Assembly: GCA_019828595.1 (NCBI GenBank)
Contig: JAHQRK010000059.1
Coordinates: 1-64,000 of the forward strand
Source of the DNA: Aphanomyces cochlioides
Lineage: Eukaryota > Oomycota > Saprolegniomycetes > Saprolegniales > Verrucalvaceae
Length of the DNA: 64,000 nt
Reading direction: 5' to 3'
Made by a program: the position numbers and the translations under genes. The notes beneath the pieces were generated by a model. It was not told where the DNA came from. It made no database searches and saw only the letters and a list, made by a program, of their open reading frames with translations. Positions 45,458-58,800 of the stretch are shown here, piece after piece; within the stretch, counting starts at the first letter, position 1, and every line of letters starts with the position of its first letter.

Positions 45458-46473
45458 AGTAGTGTAAAAATTCCAAAAATTTGACGACCAGTAGATTATG
45501 ATGTGCGCCATCAAATAGACGAAGCTTAGACTTATGAGAGAGAGTAATTAAGTAAAGCACACTTTGTACTACATTGTGGTTAAGCTAGAATTGCCGCTCG
45601 GAAACACAATACGTTCATCACAGCACAAACGCTGTTAAATGGTAAGGTTTGAGTTTCTCAAGCTCTATTTAATCATCAGACAGGAACCCTGTCAGATCTA
45701 CGGGTTGTATACCGTCTATGTGAAGCTACATAGACCCCTTAACAGCTCCAACAACCAGCTATTGACGACAAACTTGCTCTCATCAACTACGTTGGCACTA
45801 AATAGTGCCCAGTGTCACAAATGAAGTATACAAAAAAACAAAGGTGTCAAATACTGTGTAATCCAAATGTTGTTCATAATGCGCAGTAGTACGCCGTATT
45901 TATAATCGAGCGAATTTCAGGTGCATCCAAACGGAGCCTAATTATTAGGAAACGGATATCCAGTGTTTTGAAACAGCATTTTATCCAAACGGGGCCTTAA
46001 CTCCTGCAGTTTGCCTGGCTTGACCATGCATAAGATTTCACCGAAAATTTGTTCATCCCAATGCCACTTAGTTTTTACAACATTTCAGTAAAGTATCCCA
46101 GCTTGAGATGCATGTACTTGATCTTAAATGGATTGGGGGACATGATATATTTCAACACCATGATAACATTCGAACAATTACAAATATTTAATGTTACATA
46201 TATAGTGATGGGTGCCCTGCCCAAGCTTGCACAGAGTCGAAGTTCGGAGCCACCTCAGTGTCTCACATGTGGGCATGAGCGCGTTTTCGAATTATTTCAG
46301 CTTGTGGTTCGAACTCTCTTTGTTGGTAGTTTTTGTCCGCTCCATGTTCTCTGACCATGCTGCATCGCTCCAGCCTTGTGCTACTTGTAGTTTCATCCTC
46401 TCCTTCAGCGAGAGAGACCCGTCATCATCGTTGGCTGACACACTGACACACATGCATTTGAATTTCTCGGGCT
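45458..46473. other. Intergenic region; right part is a receptor-gene 3' flank
   Basis: 45458-45890 holds nothing I can name. 45890-46473 resembles 8890-9440, including the block cgagagagacccgtca near 46408, and so belongs to the 3' flank of the truncated zinc-finger paralogue that follows. Confidence 0.5.
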
Positions 46474-46974
46474 GAACAGATGATATTGCAATGGGGACAT
46501 CTGCTGCATCTATGATAGAATCATGATCTTTTTGTATGGGAGTGTGATAGGAAGCCTATCACAGATGCCTGAAATTCATTTTCAATAAATATTTTTGACT
46601 TGATTTCAGTATACGATTTTGAAAAGTGCAAAATTCTCTGCAATTGTGATAGAGATTCTATCACAGTTCCTCAAAAAACCATTATTGGCCTAAATATAAC
46701 TTCTTTTACTCGTAGCTTAAAGTCAAAAGGACAAACAAAATGCCGTCCTGAATATACTTTAACATCTAGCATGCATACAAGCTAGACTAGCTACAAGACA
46801 ACATTCCTTTTGTTGACGTGTTATGTGCTCGCTGACCTGATTGTGATGTTAATACCTGGAGCAAAATGCACAAAACATCGTTGATTTCTAAAATACTTTA
46901 TGATTAACGGATGAAATGATAAGGAAGAACAATCTTCTCAGGTAACGGTGACGGATGTGATCTCCTCATTTCGC

Positions 46975-47021
46975 CACTATCTCACGATCTGCGCAACTTT
47001 TGACGTAGTAACGTCGAAATT
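46975..47021. other. 47-bp segment present only in the right copy
   Basis: Starts ccactatctcacgatctgcg and lies between cctcatttcg and ttgtgtgattc; the left copy joins these directly near 515. It is the largest difference I saw between the two long copies. Confidence 0.8.
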
Positions 47022-47440
47022 TGTGTGATTCATGTTTTTTGGAGGATGTACACTGTATGTTCTGTGTGGGCTGATTGAATTTACGATCGCTCTACGAGCT
47101 ACTATTTAACTGAAAGTAGATGGTGGGGGATGCATGAAGAATCACAATTTTTGTTTGCAAAATACACTTAGAATCAGTGCAGGTGTAATAATACTGTGCA
47201 TGACAAAAAATCGGAAACAACGAGCGCGTATGTCGATACCCCAAAGTGCTAAGTGTAATCGAAAGTATGTCTTTTCCGTCTTTGACACCGATGGCAAATT
47301 CAACTGGCAAAGCTCCACGAGGTTCAACGTTGCAACATTGTCAGACATCAAGTCAATTCATTCCAATCATATTGCGTTATATGGTGTGATAGGAATCCTA
47401 TCACAGTTGCCGTCATTATATACATTCCGTCGGTCGTAAA

Positions 47441-48146
47441 TAGGTTCGCCTTATATCTATACGTGTATAGAGCACTACGTATACGTCTTTATACACGTAT
47501 AATTTGTATACTATTATTTAGTATACACTGTGCATGCGTTGCTTTGAGGAGTCGTTTAACCACCGCGGCTCCGATGGATCCCGCAAAGATCGACTTGCAC
47601 TTCCTTAAACAAGAGCTGGTCGTTCTCGTGTCGTCAGTGTACATCTCGCCACCTTATTGTAGTGGCAAATAAGTCGCGCTGAGGTAGCACTGAGCTTCAC
47701 ACCAATGAGTTTGTAGCCACAATATTTACCAGAAATAGCTTAGTATTCTTGCACAGCAAGAGCAACTTTGACACAGTGCAATGGCCTTTCCCTTGTATGG
47801 AGTTTGCTCCAGTGGTCCCAAAGTCTAGGATGGTGAAGCTGTGGGGGAGCAGAACCCCTCTCTGGCATTAAGACGAACTGGTGACGAAGAAAGTAAAATG
47901 GGCATGAGAGGCTTGTCGATTTACACCAATCACAATGTATAAAAGAAAGTCAACTGCTACGACAATAAGTCATCTAAAAAGTGTTGTGGACGACGTCTTG
48001 GATTTTCTTTTTTAAGTGTGCAGTCCAGGTTCAGAATGGATCAACATGGAATGCAATACATCGTATAATATACGTCCACTATACATGGTATAATATGTAT
48101 ACCGTGTATAATGAATCAAACTATACTCGTATACTTCCGAACCCTA
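47441..48146. mobile_element. hAT-like non-autonomous element, second copy
   Basis: Same element as 925-1629, one base longer because of a G-run difference. Same 8-bp flanks with one mismatch. Confidence 0.5.
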
Positions 48147-49131
48147 GTCGCAAAGCACACTCAGCATGCTCATGACGGTATTTCGTCGTTCGGGTGAGAG
48201 TTTTGCCGCATCCAAATCGGCACACAACAAGCTGGAGCTTGCATTCAAACTGCTGATGCTTTCGAAGGTTTTGTTTCGGAAGAATTTTGCCACATGTACA
48301 CATAATAAGACGACAACGACTCTTTTCGTGGCTTTCACAAGCACGGGCTTGGAGGAAAATGCCACAACCGGCTCGGCATTGCACGAGGCGATGCGAGCAT
48401 TCCGACTCGAGATGCTTGTCTTTCTCTGCCTTGGGAATAGTCAGCCCGCATTCGCAGTCATATTCCGTCGTGTTCGCATCAGGTCTGTATATGAAAGAAC
48501 CTGCTTGACCTCTCATGATGAGATCGGACGAAGGGCCAAGAATCGGTTGCACCTTTTGACTCATATCTGGAGAAAGTTGAGGCGGAAGATTTTCAGCTTT
48601 CCTCTCCCGTCGTCGCACGACAGCAGCCATGCCGACAGTTGCAGCTGCAGTTGCCCCAAGAGCAAAGGATTCAGTACTGAGCGACTGGAAGATACCGGTG
48701 TTAATCAAAAGAGACGTCGCAATGACAGGCATGATGCCCATCTTGAAGAAAATGGAGATCGGTTGGCTGATCAGCCATGTCGTGAGAAGACCCACGAGGA
48801 TTGAGCTAATAAATGCATCGCCAACATCACCACCAACTGTAAATGAAAACTGGAGGACAAACCAAGCGGCAAAGCCATCGATGGAGGCACACATGACGTA
48901 GACGACGTAGTTGACCCAATTGGGAAAGATGGGTTTCGGCACTGTCTGTGGCTTTTTCCGAATGAAATGGTTGCAGAGCAGGCGCTCCGTCATGTCCAAT
49001 TTCATGTACTTCTTCTTGAACTTCTCCACACCCTTTAGAGTCTGCACAACTTCCTTGATTTCAGCCTTGGTCTTGTTCGTCTCTTCATTTTGCTGCTGCT
49101 TGATTTGACGTTGCGCTTGTTGTCGCATCAT
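48121..49131 (-). pseudogene. Truncated receptor C-terminus with TRAF-type zinc fingers, second copy
   Basis: The protein is identical to that at 1604-2614 (336 residues). It has the same loss of the last zinc finger into the hAT-like element and the same missing upstream region. One silent-looking base change lies near its start (49111). Confidence 0.7.
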
Positions 49132-49249
49132 TTTCGCATGTTTGACATGATATTTTTGGTCATGGACAGGAGGCTGCGGGAAATAGCATTCTGGGGACTG
49201 TCTTCAATGCATATTGAAGTCTATATATGGGTTATCATAAAGGACTCAA

Positions 49250-50612
49250 TTACTTAAACGCTGAAAAGTGGGAACCATTTTCAAGTGTAATTTGGACAAT
49301 GTTGGCCACAGAATGAAAGCATAACGGGTGCAAATCAAGACGATGTCGAAAGACTTGGGCAAGGACACCAAATTGCTTCAATCGAGCATTTACCGTTTCG
49401 TGGCGAGACATAATTTGCTTTTGCCGTTGAGTCGTACCACGCTGTGAGTTGGGCGTGATAAATCTATCGTCACCAGAGTAGCCACGATCTGCTAAAGCCT
49501 TTTCATTTCGTGAAAGTGCATACACAAAAGCACTGCGAGCAAGCGTAATGTCGGGCCAACTACCGCAGGGAACGCCACCATTCACCCAAACAATGTAACC
49601 AGTCCGAATGCACAATGCAACCTCATACCGCAGTCCAGCGCCTCGAAACTTGTGCGAATACCACATCCTGTCGAATGGCTGGGACTCATTGATCCTAAAA
49701 TCTACCCCATCAAGGGACACAAAGTCGCCCTGACAAGCGTTCATGAGACGATGTTCCCACACTATCTACCGTATTTCGGGTGCTGCTGTAACTACATTTT
49801 TCTCGGTTTGGCCTGAAACCATTCGGAGCCGAAACTTCATACATGAACCATTTATCGATTTTGGTTTGACCTGTAACCAAAATGGACATGACTGGTCAAA
49901 ACTCGACCACTAAAAATCCTAGAAATATATTGTGACTATGCGATTGACGATGGAGCTTAAGGTTGTCGATATTGTTGGAGTTGCAAGCGGTGAAGGAACG
50001 AGATCACGTACAAGCCATACCGCATCGTGATCCTTGAGTCTTGGCTCTCCTCGGGGGCATGGCCAAAGGATGAATGAAGAGTGCACATTCGTCACCAATT
50101 TTCATGTATATTTCTATGTATTTCTGCCAATGATAATACTAGCTGATGTCGGCAGCGATTCAGACTTTTGGTTTGACCTGTAACCATTTTTGCTTCAAGT
50201 TGGCGACATTTTTGTAGTTACAGCAGCACCCGAAATACGGTAGAACGTATGAGATGTTAACTGTGGATATTGGACTTACTGTATTGAAATGAGCAATATG
50301 ATCTATCCACATCCATACCCATTTCCGAAAGGTCTTTTCATCGGTACCAGCTATTGCTGAGTGTACTGTTTCAGTTGCGTAGACCTTGAGAAACATAAGG
50401 GTCCACAAGAGATGTGATGGGGCTGTTTGAGTTGGGCGATGATCATCTTCGATCCATAGCAGTGTGACAATATGCTGATCAACTCCGAACAGAGACCGAA
50501 AACGGCGGGGACAGCCCGTTAGATTCGGGTTGTTCTGATTTCGACGGAGCATACTCATGGCCGAGTCGTGTATTTCTTCTTCAAGTTCATCGATTTCACT
50601 CATATGATCCAA
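49250..50612 (-). CDS. Harbinger/HARBI1-like DDE transposase, second copy
   Basis: Exons 50612-50280 and 49765-49250, identical in sequence to those at 4095-2733, with the MITE in the intron. The Asp in SLDGVDFRI and that in ADRGYSGDD are present. Confidence 0.72.
49769..50240. mobile_element. TA-flanked MITE in the transposase intron, second copy
   Basis: Same 472-bp element with 28-bp inverted repeats as at 3252-3723. Confidence 0.8.
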
Positions 50613-51716
50613 TCAGCTCCAGTTCATCATGTTGACTCAGGAGGATTGTATATAAAATTTGCATCACACTTATTTTATTATTCAACAAAATAATATAAAA
50701 CTGTCATAAATTTTAGTCAAAATTTGCTCTTTTTGTCATATATTTTGACAAATTTTGTTGACTAGCGCAGAAAGTACATGACTTTGAGACGAAGCTGCGG
50801 GACGTCGGTGATGTTTCATCTCACGAAAATTCACCAGGGTATAGACGCACAGTTTGTCTTTATAATGCCATGATTATCGACAAGCAGAATGAACTGTAGT
50901 ATGTGTGGTTGGATCTCAAAAGTCGACGAAATGGAGAATATAACGTACTTGACGGGTAAATGTCTCGCGAACCAGAGAGATATAGACGTTGCTTTCCTTC
51001 TCAGTTGAAAAATACAACCTCAGTAACCTTAGTATTCAATATCTTGAGAAGAAACTTTGCTGGAGCCAAGATATCCGACCTCAAACGAGCACAAGTCGAG
51101 CTACGTGGAACTTCTAGTCATCTATGTTGGAAAAATTCGACAACTTTTCGTCATATATTATAGTTAAAATAACTACGTCGTCGACACAAATTTAAATAAT
51201 TCTATGTAAAGATTTAAAATAAAATCGAAATATTGTAAATGGAGGGTCAACAGAAAAAGGCGCGAGAATGCACAAAGTATCCGTAAAATGTCGGACAATT
51301 CGCCATTTTCAATCATTCGACGAATGGCCGCACGCTGGACAGCCGACTGCGAAGCCCAGAGAGTACTCCAGTCCCTTGTTGAAGAAGGGAAAGATCAAAG
51401 GATCTACTGAACCACAAGAAGCACGAGCCCTAGCTCCTGCAAACACTACAACAATCAAGTCTTTGCTTTGCATTTACGCAACACCAAAATGTCAAACAGT
51501 TCGTCGGCTGCATGAATACTCTGTTAATCTTGTTTTCTAGATTTACGTCTTTCAACAAAACGAGCTAAACAGCCCGAGCAATCGTGGAATCCGACGGGAA
51601 TGACTGCGATATTCCGCAGCTTGGAATGACATCTGCACCAACTTTGAATCCACAGCTTGCAATGAGCACGAGTGAGAACACCTCTGCGCAACCCTGGATA
51701 TCTCGTTGTCTCCAAT
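50613..51716. other. AT-rich gene-poor stretch, second copy
   Basis: Same content as 4096-5199; no supported gene. Confidence 0.5.
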
Positions 51717-52138
51717 ATGGACAGCTCTACACACGAATGGTTTGTTGGTGTTGCACTGACATTGATGTGGGGAATCCAGTCTGGTTCCTTGGAAGTGACT
51801 GCAGAAGATCCTAGTACTCTTGTCTTGACGTATGAGTGGCCACCAGCTCTCGTGGGTATATGGGAATCATTTCAAAAAGAACTGGTAGATAAGCCGTGTG
51901 CAAAGGCGTGGGCCAAGGCCAATGCATTTGCAACAGCCATGGATGAGCTTCAGGGAAGCTTTGGGTCAGCTCCAGTAAGTACGCAGTTTATTGATTTACC
52001 ACGCCCAGTTATCCCCAGAAGTCTCGCTTCGATGTGGTTTCTGGAAGCTCGTGCATCAAAGAGATATTGATGCTGGAATTCAATGCTCAAATTGGAAATG
52101 GCCAAAAAGCCGATGTACTACTCCATTCAATGGGATAG
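51717..52138 (+). CDS. Small two-exon protein of unknown function, second copy
   Basis: Exons 51717-51974 and 52019-52138 with a 44-nt intron; identical to 5200-5621. Confidence 0.5.
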
Positions 52139-52325
52139 TTCGATTGTGTTTGTGTTGCATTAAAAGCAATAAATGGATGTTTTTTGTTTGCCAGCAAAAA
52201 TAGGCACATACTGCACCCTCCAGCGCAATAACGAGCCATCGTGAAAAATATTATATCAATTTTAACAAGCAGAACAGCGAAAGAGAGAAAGGGCAGAATT
52301 ATCTTTTCGTGCGCAACTTCTGAAG

Positions 52326-52469
52326 ATGGCAAGTGAGCTCTGCGTCTGGTATATCCTGGTTGATGCCAATCAGACCCCAAAGATGGAGGAATCCTTAACT
52401 TGTCTTGAAGCCCACGACCATGAAGAAATGACCAAGATCCTCGCTGAAGGTGACACGTACTTTGCTTGA
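52326..52469 (+). pseudogene. CRN header relic, second copy
   Basis: Same 47-codon remnant as 5809-5952, with its leader box at 52236-52325. Confidence 0.7.
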
Positions 52470-52810
52470 TTCGATTGGCTATGTGTCACGTTACACCTCA
52501 AATCTTATGCGTTGAATATTAATTATTGAAGAGATCGACGGAACATGAGTCGATCTGTCAGATCTGTGTTTCACATCAAATGTACAAACATCTAGTATAG
52601 CTAGTCGATGACTGCTACATATCTTTTGGAGGCACTTTGAGGCTTAATTTTTCGTGGATCAGAGATTATCCTCATACAGCCCTGAGCTGAAGCTATTTGA
52701 CATCATCAATCCAACCAGATGACCATGGTATCCGGATCCGGCTTGTTTTGACCAATCAAAACCTTTGTGTTCCCGCTATTCCCACTGTTCAGTTGAATAT
52801 CCTTTGAAAG

Positions 52811-52883
52811 ATGATATATCATCTTCAAAAGGCATAATTGCGACAAGACAGGTCATAAATTCTTTCGCGCGCAAATCCTGAAG
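52811..52883 (+). promoter_or_regulatory. Shared CRN leader box, second copy
   Basis: Same as 6294-6366, with the tttcgcgcgcaa core directly upstream of the CRN start at 52884. Confidence 0.55.
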
Positions 52884-54827
52884 ATGACAAATGAGCTCCG
52901 CGTCTGGTGTGTCCTAGTTGATGCTAGCAATACGGAGCTGTCGGCGGCGACCAAAGTTACGATGGACCGTAGCAATGATATCGACGACTTTAGGCATGTT
53001 GTTCAAAAGAAATATGAGAAGACTCACTTGAATGGAGTCGAACCAACAGATCTCGTTGTCAAGAAGTCAAAGATGAATCCCGTTTCTCTCAAATCGTCTG
53101 AAGGACTGCTAAAAAAGAAAAGAACTGAATCAAACGAAGACGGTGAGTCCGAAGAAATGACCCAATATGGCTTGAATGAAGATGAGGCTCTCTTGGTGGT
53201 TGTTCCCACTAAATCATTTTTGGAATATCCTCACAAGAAGCAACGTGTGGACGTCGATGCTGTTCAAGTATCAGAAATTCTCCTTGTACCAGCACCAGTG
53301 CTTCCCCCGGAACCAGTACCACAGGTTCCGCAAATTGACATCAGCGGAAGATATGTCATGATACCACGTGCATTGTTGAAGTGGTCATATATTGGACAGG
53401 AAAGAGACACCTTTCTGTATCCCCGCGCTCAAGTCAAAGAACTATGGCAGTTTTTGAGCGATCGAGTGATTGCAGAGAAGAAGAAAGGCTACATTCTTGG
53501 ACCCCCTGGCACAGGAAAATCCATGTGCACGCTGAGTTATGTGGCGTCTTTGGATCGTGAAGAATGGCGTGTAATTTGGATCCATTTGTGCAGAAGGGGT
53601 TGTTCCACTTTTTGGGATATGGGGACGAATCAGTCTTGGCTCTTCGAGCCTACAGAATTTGAGTTTCCTGACTATCCTGATGGCCAAAAACTTTTTGTTT
53701 GTCTGGACGGATTTAACAACATCCAAGGACATGAAAAAGTATACTGCTTGATTGAAAAACGACTTGGACGTCAAGAACATAATCGATTCGTGATTTGCTC
53801 CTCCATGTCAACTCTTGGGAAGAGAAATCCAGACGACGACAATCGCGCTGGTATTGAGTTTTTCTTCATGTATTCGTGGACTCGAGACGAATACCGAACT
53901 GCCGTCAAAGATCAAGAATTTTTTAATTCGGTAAAGGTCAATCTGGAAGCAACCCCTCCCTCCGACGTGAATGAAGAAACAAGTTTAACTGGTGATGATT
54001 ATTTGGACGGCATGATCGACAAAAAGTTTTACTACGCTGGTGGCTCATGTCGATATATGTTTCAGCTCTCAACAGGCGAAGTCATATTGCGGATCGAAGA
54101 AGCTGTTGAATCGACACCGAACAAGGCTGACCTAGTGAAGTATTGCGTCGGTATGTATCACAAGAATGAAATCAACAGACTCTATGGATTGGACAAGAAC
54201 CGTGAACGGTATGCCGTGAGTGAATATGCTCTCAGTTGCTTTGTGAATGCGTCGGGTAAGGACACTATTGTTGAATTAGCAAACAATCTTGGTGCGGCAA
54301 AAACCCCTCCAATGCATGGCTATTTGTATGAATGGCTGTTTTTGGCATCAGTAAAGCAAGAGAAAGTCGAACTCATTGACGTAAATTCAGAAAAGGTTCA
54401 ACTACCCATGACTGATGTCTATATTTTTGACCCAACGAAGAACTTCAAGACGACAGGTGAAGGAGAGGAGCATCACATTTGTGCTGATAAAAAGTGGCTG
54501 AAACCCGTCAAGTGGAACCAAGGCGGTTATGATGCTTTGTATTTTGACATGGTGGCCACAAAAGTTATCTTCATCCAATTGACGATAGCAGCCAAGCACG
54601 ATCTCATGCTGGAATTTTTTGATACAGTGCTGTCGAAGCTTGTAGCTGCTGGCATGAAGAAGGAAATGACAGTCGAGATCTATTTCGTTGTCAAGCCAGA
54701 AAAGTTGGAAGAGTTCAAGATAAGCCAAGTTGTGGACGCCAACGTATTGGAAAAGTATGATTCAAGATGGGCCCCCCAAAAAGTACTTGAGCGAGTTCGT
54801 ATTCTTGCTTTTAACAGTAGATTGTAA
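52884..54827 (+). CDS. Crinkler-type effector, second copy of the first CRN gene
   Basis: Encodes a 647-residue protein identical to that at 6367-8310: header, LLVVVP motif at 103-108, GPPGTGKS at 206-213, FVCLDG at 271-276 and a nuclease-like C-terminus. Intact frame. If both long copies are real, the locus carries three intact CRNs with the same body (with 41853) and one diverged CRN. Confidence 0.85.
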   Translation: MTNELRVWCVLVDASNTELSAATKVTMDRSNDIDDFRHVVQKKYEKTHLNGVEPTDLVVKKSKMNPVSLKSSEGLLKKKRTESNEDGESEEMTQYGLNEDEALLVVVPTKSFLEYPHKKQRVDVDAVQVSEILLVPAPVLPPEPVPQVPQIDISGRYVMIPRALLKWSYIGQERDTFLYPRAQVKELWQFLSDRVIAEKKKGYILGPPGTGKSMCTLSYVASLDREEWRVIWIHLCRRGCSTFWDMGTNQSWLFEPTEFEFPDYPDGQKLFVCLDGFNNIQGHEKVYCLIEKRLGRQEHNRFVICSSMSTLGKRNPDDDNRAGIEFFFMYSWTRDEYRTAVKDQEFFNSVKVNLEATPPSDVNEETSLTGDDYLDGMIDKKFYYAGGSCRYMFQLSTGEVILRIEEAVESTPNKADLVKYCVGMYHKNEINRLYGLDKNRERYAVSEYALSCFVNASGKDTIVELANNLGAAKTPPMHGYLYEWLFLASVKQEKVELIDVNSEKVQLPMTDVYIFDPTKNFKTTGEGEEHHICADKKWLKPVKWNQGGYDALYFDMVATKVIFIQLTIAAKHDLMLEFFDTVLSKLVAAGMKKEMTVEIYFVVKPEKLEEFKISQVVDANVLEKYDSRWAPQKVLERVRILAFNSRL

Positions 54828-54963
54828 GGCGTTCTTTACGCTCTTGATTATCTATTTTTGTGCGTATGATGTTTCCCAGTTCTTGGTATATGAATTTTGA
54901 CACTCAGCACAACTCCAAACACACATTTTTGCATTTTGTGAACACATTTGGAAATGAATTTGG

Positions 54964-55322
54964 GTGCAACCCACACATACCTCAATTCCAAGTTTTCTGT
55001 TCGCACTCAGCAAATATGTCGACGCGGTGCCGAGCCAGGAGAAGCATACATCCAAAGCCGTCGAATCAAGATGTCTGTACTTGAAATTGGGCGCAATAAC
55101 CACAGACATGATATTCTACCCAAACTCGCTCGATAAGCGTGTGGGAACGTCTCACGTATGAATTATATCATGCCAATCATTTTATACACGTTGCAGAATG
55201 AATTTTTGGACGAGGCACATTTCATCCAGAGCATTTCGTCTAAGACTTCTGAGCCACATGAAGCAGCGAAAGATGAGCAGTCCTTACAAATTATGGAGAC
55301 ACTATTGAGTATTGATATTTAA
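54964..55322 (+). pseudogene. Two-exon unknown fragment after the CRN gene, second copy
   Basis: Same as 8447-8805; the intron is at 55141-55196. Confidence 0.4.
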
Positions 55323-55875
55323 CGGTGCAAATGGCGTCTCCACGACACTTGAAAAACCAACCCCATGGACCCATTTCTCTTCATGTGAGGTCCGTCGTCC
55401 ATCGTTTTTCATCAGTATGCCTTATTTATAATCGAGCGAATTTTAACTCCTGCAGTTTGTCTTGCTCGACCATGCATAAGATTTCACCGAAATGTTGTTC
55501 ATCCCAATGCCACTTAGTTTTTACATCAATTCAGTAAAGAATCCCAGCTTGAGATGCATGTACTTGAATTAAAGATGGACTGCAGGAGGCATTGCGAACT
55601 GTCAATTCAATAATTTGGGGGGACATGTTATATTTCAACACCACGATAACATTCGAACAATTACACATATTTAATGTACATATACAGCGATGGGTGCCCT
55701 GCCCTAGCTTGGACAGAGTCGACGTTCGGAGCCATCTCAGCGTCCCTCGTGTGGACAAGAGCGCGTCTTACGTAAACTTGTCGTTAGAGCGTTGTTCGTT
55801 GGCGGTTTTTATGTGCTTCTCAGACCATGTTGCATCGCTTCAGCCTTGTGCTACTTGTAGTTTCATCCTCTCGAT

Positions 55876-58800
55876 TTAGCGAGAGAGACCCGTCACCATC
55901 GTTGGCTGACACACATGCGTTTGAATTTCTCGTGCGGAACAGATAATATTGCAATGGGGACATTCCGTCGGCCGTAAAGCACACTCAGCATGCTCATGAC
56001 GGTCTTTCGTCGTTCGGGTGAGGGTTTTGCCGCATCCAAATCGGCAGACGACAAGTTGGAGCTTGCATTCAAACTGCTGATGCTTTCGAAGGTTTTGTTT
56101 CGGAAGCATTTTGCCACAAGTACACATAATAAGGCGACAGCGACTCTTTTCGTGGCTTTCACAAGCACGGGCTTGGAGGAAAATGCCACAACCGGCTCGG
56201 CATTGCACGAGGCGATGCGAGCATTCCGACTCGAGATGCTTGTCTTTCTCTGCCTTGGGAATAGTCAGCCCGCATTGGCAGTCATATTCCGTCGTGTTCG
56301 CATCAGGTCTGTATATGAAAGAACCTACTTGACCTCCCATGATGAGATCGGACGAAGGGCCGAGAATCGGTTGCACCTTTTGACTCATATCTGGAGAAAG
56401 TTGAGGCGGAATATTTTCAGCTTTCCTCTCCCGTCGTCGCACGACAGCAGCCATGCCGACAGTTGCAGCTGCAGTTGCCCCAAGAGCAAAGGATTCAGTA
56501 CTGAGCGACTGGAAGATACCGGTGTTAATCAAAAGAGACGTCGCAATGACAGGCATGATGCCCATCTTGAAGAAAATGGAGATCGGTTGGCTGATCAGCC
56601 ATGTCGTGAGAAGACCCACGAGGATTGAGCTAATAAACGCATCGCCAATATCGCCACCAACGGTAAACGAAAACTGGAGGACAAACCAAGCGGCAAAGCC
56701 ATCGATGGAGGCACACATGACGTAGACGACGTAGTTGACCCAGTTGGGAAAGATGGGTTTCGGCACTGTCTGTGGCTTTTTCCGAATAAATTGGTTGTAG
56801 AGGAGTCGCGACGTCATGCGCAATTCCTTGAGTTTTTCCTGCTCTTTTAAAAACACTTGTCGAGTATGGAGTGGCATGCTCTGCAACATCTTGGCCTGCT
56901 TGACTTCTTGCTCCAGCATATACTTCTTCTTAAACTTCTCCACACCCTTAGAGTCTGAACAACTTCCTTGATCTCAGCCTTGGTCTTTTTCGTCTCTTCT
57001 TTTTGCTGCTGCTTCATTTGACGCTGCGCTTGTTTTCGCATCGTTTTGGCATGTTTAACATGATGTTTTCGCTCGTGGACGGCAACCTAACACATTCCAA
57101 TAAATCCCCAGCGATGATAAAACTCTTACCTTCACTTGCTCCTTGACAACTTTCTTTGAAATTGTATCGTGGGAACCCGATGTAGACAACTTTCGACTGC
57201 TTATTTTGCGGATTGGGTTTCGTTTTGGTGGTTCATCAGGAGACGTCGACCGGAGTTGAGTCTTGAGCATTTTCTTCGTCGCAACGAGCTCTTGTTTCGC
57301 CCGTTGAATTTCCTTGCGTGCATGACGAAGCACGGCAGCAGAATCTTGTGCGTAGCATTCCGCACAAGCGTGGAATTTTTGGCAATAGTTCAACAATATG
57401 CTGACACGCTCGTAGTCAATCGGCTCAAGCGTAAGACCTTCTTCACATTTGAGAAGCTCCTCGGCCATGTGAATTTCAAATGCTAGTTTTGAAACTGTTT
57501 CAGGTGACAAATGTATTGGTTCAAGCTTGCTCAATGTTCCCAGCAAGTCTACGTCTTCCCACATTTTCACCAGCAATGCAAGTGCCTCTTGTGATGTTTT
57601 CTTCGTCGTGGAGTGCTTGAGAACAATAGCCGTATTCAACGGGTCATGTCCTTCCAGTCCGACTGGACTGCTATCGATATTTGGTAAACGATAATCTGCA
57701 TCGTAGACTTCATGATTGTGGAGAATCAAGAAGTATGATTGGGACAAGGATCCGATCATTGAATTCATGCCATCGTGTTGAAGCAGGTCGCGACAATAAT
57801 GGAATTGCGAGAGTTGGATTGTATTGAAAACTGCCTGCAAATCCATGCGGAGCAAGTCGTATTTGGTATATTCGACTGGGTTCCCATATGCGTCCACTTG
57901 AAATTCAACTTCTTGCTCACCATCTACCATTTGGTAGCGCACTAAGTAGTCGTATTTCTTGCCAGATTTCTTGAAAAGGACAACAAGAGCCAATGTCACA
58001 GGCAACATAATTATATTCGATACCAGACCACTGACAATAATAGTGCCAATATTTGGCGTAAGTTGACGAAGACGGTATAAAACGGCGTTAGTGAGCATAG
58101 TACTCATCATTGTTGTAAATATGATCATTAGTCGTTGTGGCCTATACAAGCTTATGGATTATAACATCGCAAGACGCACCGTGTGAAGTCAGGATTATAC
58201 TGGAAGAATATAGAAAAGAGTTGATGTTCTCCCGTCAACCCTTCCCAAAACCCATGGAGAGTTGCGTAGAGCTTTTCTAGTCTTGTTTTCGCATGCGCTG
58301 CTTTGGGCACTTCAAATAGCTTGGTTGCGTCAACCTTTTTTCCTTCCATTAGTCGTTGGCGCTCTTCTTTATCCCTAGAATTCAAGAGTTATTCGATTTA
58401 CTTCGATCCAAAGTTACTTGATAGTGTCTCTTTTATCCAGGCGTCGACCATACACCAAGCCAGACATATAAAATGAAAAATATTGCCATCGTTATGACAA
58501 CTTTGAGATTTTGCTTGACGTCTTCGAGTGTTGTTTTATGATTGAACACTGCCACCACGTTGTCCTCTACAGCTTTGAATGCATCACCCATTTGCGTGCT
58601 AAAATCTGTCAAGTGGGTGCAGTTGCATATTGTATAGTCCGGGTCAGAGCTTGGCACAACTTCGCAGCCTTCGGACGACCATAGAGCCAACTAAAGCATC
58701 CCGTCAATACGTAAAAAAATTCGAGAAGTGAATATACCTTAGTATCCCAATATCGACACAAAGGAGTCGAAACAATCTGGGGACATACATAGGATATGTT

